From Paraburkholderia sp. NMBU_R16 (GTDB lineage: Bacteria; Pseudomonadota; Gammaproteobacteria; Burkholderiales; Burkholderiaceae), in assembly GCF_013282575.1 (NCBI RefSeq), contig NZ_JAAAYE010000001.1:62001-126000 (forward strand): a DNA stretch of 64,000 nucleotides, in the 5' to 3' direction. Of this stretch, positions 62,532 through 64,000 are shown one piece after another. Position 1 is the stretch's first letter. Every line of letters begins with the position of its first letter. Both the position numbers and the translations under genes were made by a program. The notes under the pieces are model-generated. The model saw only the letters and a list, made by a program, of their open reading frames with translations, had not been told where the DNA came from and did no database searches.

Positions 62532-64000
62532 ATGCGCAAGAATACGAGAAAACGCCTTGCTGTGCCTATCATTGCGGCCGTCGTTGCATTGGGCGGTTGC
62601 GCCAATGGCACGCTGAGCGGCCGGCAAGACTTGTCGAGCGTGCGCAATGTCGTCGTCATCTATGCGGAAAACCGCAGCTTCGACAACCTTTACGGCAGCT
62701 TCCCGGGCGCCGACGGTCTGCAAAACATCTCGGCCGCCAGCGCCCGCCAGCTCGATCGCGACGGCAAGCCGTTACCGACCTTGCCGCCCATCTGGAACGG
62801 CCTCACCCAACGCGGTGTCACACCGGCGGTGACGCAAGCGGCAACGCGCGACCTGCCGAACTCGCCGTTCGCCATCGACGACCCGAGCGGCTTCAACACG
62901 TCGCGCCAAGTCGCCACGCGCGATCTCTGGCATCGTTTCTATGAAAACCAGATGCAGATCGACGGCGGCAAGAACGACATGTTTGCCGCCTGGGCCGATT
63001 CCGGCGGCCTCACGATGGGCCACTACGCGGCCGATACCTCCACACTGCCGCTCTGGAAGATTGCCCGGCAATACACGCTCGCCGATCATTTCTTCATGAG
63101 CGCATTCGGCGGCTCATTCCTGAATCACCAATGGCTCGCCTGTGCTTGCACGCCGGTGTACCCGAACGCCGACAAGAGTCCGGCGGCGCGCCTCATTTCG
63201 GCGGTCGAGCCCAACGGCGTCACACTCAAGGTGGCCGCCAACTCGCCCAGCTCGGCGCTGGCCGGGCCTCCGAAGTTCGTCAACTCGAGCAACCTGACGC
63301 CGGACTTCTACGCCGTGAACACGATGCAGCCGCCCTACCAGCCGAGCGGCAATGCAGCGGCGGCCGGCGGCGATCCGCGCTTCGCCGATCCAGCCAACCC
63401 GACGACGCTGCCGCCGCAAACGCAACGTCATATCGGCGATGCACTCAACGACGCGGGCGTATCCTGGGCGTGGTACGGCGGTGCCTGGAATGCCGCGCTC
63501 GAAGCGACGAATCGGCGCGACGTCATTTACGGCCCGGACCGGTCGGCCCCCAACTTTCAGCCGCATCATCAACCGTTCAACTATTTTGCCGATATGGCGC
63601 CCGGCACGGAAAATCGCGCGCGACATCTGCTCGACGGTGGCGTCAATGGAAGCAAGTTCATCCAGGCGATCGACAACGGCAGCTTGCCGCAAGTGGCGTT
63701 CTACAAGCCGCAAGGCAACCTCAACGAGCACCCCGGCTATGCGGACGTCGAATCGGGCGATCGTCATATTGCCGATGTCATCGCGCATCTGCAAAAGAGT
63801 CCGCAGTGGCAGCACATGGTCGTGATCGTGACGTATGACGAGAACGGCGGCTTCTGGGATCACGCGGCCCCGCCGAAAGGCGACCGCTTCGGCCCCGCGA
63901 CCCGGATTCCCGCGATCATCGTTTCGCCGTTCGCGAAAAAGCACTACGTCGATCACACGCAATACGATACGACCTCGATCCTGCGCTTCATCACGCGCCG
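62532..64000 (+). CDS. AcpA/phospholipase C-type phosphoesterase, lipoprotein (incomplete at right edge)
   Basis: The first 489 codons of a phosphoesterase-family protein (PF04185) continue past the window. The lipoprotein signal is MRKNTRKRLAVPIIAAVVAL with GGC (Cys23). Metal-binding elements are VVVIYAENRSFDNLYGSFPG near the N-terminus, FNEHP-like GNLNEHPGYADVESGD and VVIVTYDENGGFWDHAAPPK further on. Members hydrolyse phosphate monoesters (acid phosphatase AcpA) or phospholipids; the layout without the extra C-terminal domains visible yet leaves this open. GGAG stands before the ATG at nine bases. Confidence 0.88.
   Translation, partial: MRKNTRKRLAVPIIAAVVALGGCANGTLSGRQDLSSVRNVVVIYAENRSFDNLYGSFPGADGLQNISAASARQLDRDGKPLPTLPPIWNGLTQRGVTPAVTQAATRDLPNSPFAIDDPSGFNTSRQVATRDLWHRFYENQMQIDGGKNDMFAAWADSGGLTMGHYAADTSTLPLWKIARQYTLADHFFMSAFGGSFLNHQWLACACTPVYPNADKSPAARLISAVEPNGVTLKVAANSPSSALAGPPKFVNSSNLTPDFYAVNTMQPPYQPSGNAAAAGGDPRFADPANPTTLPPQTQRHIGDALNDAGVSWAWYGGAWNAALEATNRRDVIYGPDRSAPNFQPHHQPFNYFADMAPGTENRARHLLDGGVNGSKFIQAIDNGSLPQVAFYKPQGNLNEHPGYADVESGDRHIADVIAHLQKSPQWQHMVVIVTYDENGGFWDHAAPPKGDRFGPATRIPAIIVSPFAKKHYVDHTQYDTTSILRFITR

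Overview
The window is GC-rich and densely coded. Its gene content and order (alaS, a CoA-transferase gene, glnS and a NUDIX gene; valS next to galU; a divergent inositol cluster; many LysR regulators) point to a betaproteobacterium of the Burkholderiaceae, of the Paraburkholderia/Trinickia/Caballeronia kind. This rests on recognising protein families and gene order; no database search was run. I saw no rRNA or tRNA genes, CRISPR arrays, integrases, transposases or insertion sequences, so the window looks like ordinary chromosome with accessory metabolic islands.

Layout. 1-5.9 kb: the start of a MoxR-type ATPase gene, a 28-residue membrane peptide gene, an aldose-1-epimerase, a catalytically degenerate NlpD-like LytM lipoprotein, an acyl-CoA synthetase, a cytochrome b561, a DUF2288 protein and a 55-residue membrane protein. 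5.9-11.9 kb: a LysR regulator diverging from a four-gene aromatic-acid-type efflux operon (outer-membrane factor, FUSC permease, DUF1656, HlyD adaptor). 11.9-18.0 kb: a small Glyoxalase_8-like protein, then a four-gene minus-strand operon (beta-amino-acid-type aminotransferase, second class III aminotransferase, hotdog thioesterase, beta-keto acid cleavage enzyme) diverging from a TetR regulator. The enzymes fit a route that takes a beta-amino acid to a beta-keto acid, then an acyl-CoA, then a free acid. 18.2-24.8 kb: a chemoreceptor, a fosmidomycin-type MFS exporter, a kexin-like lipoprotein protease followed by what looks like its missing propeptide as a separate gene, and an MTA/SAH nucleosidase.

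24.8-34 kb: uvrD-type helicase, valS, galU, a cupin, a TusA-like protein and an orphan Tla3/DUF2875 protein. 34-46.2 kb: a complete-looking myo-inositol uptake and catabolism island. An RpiR regulator and two IolG-type dehydrogenases lie on the minus strand; an ABC importer, iolC-DUF2090, iolD, iolE and iolB lie on the plus strand. Only iolA is not in the window. 46.3-53.7 kb: two uncharacterised small proteins in one operon, a livHMGF-type ABC transporter without a binding protein, a NUDIX hydrolase and a YbfB-type MFS protein divergent from a LysR gene. 53.7-64 kb: alaS, a CaiB/BaiF CoA transferase, glnS, NUDIX, aqpZ, a di-haem peroxidase-like lipoprotein and the start of an AcpA-type phosphoesterase.

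The points most worth a second look are the beta-amino acid operon and its operator-like palindrome, the split protease/propeptide pair, a LivF-type ATPase whose Walker A lysine is arginine, the orphan Tla3-like protein, and the two-gene operon of unknown function at 46.3-47.0 kb.
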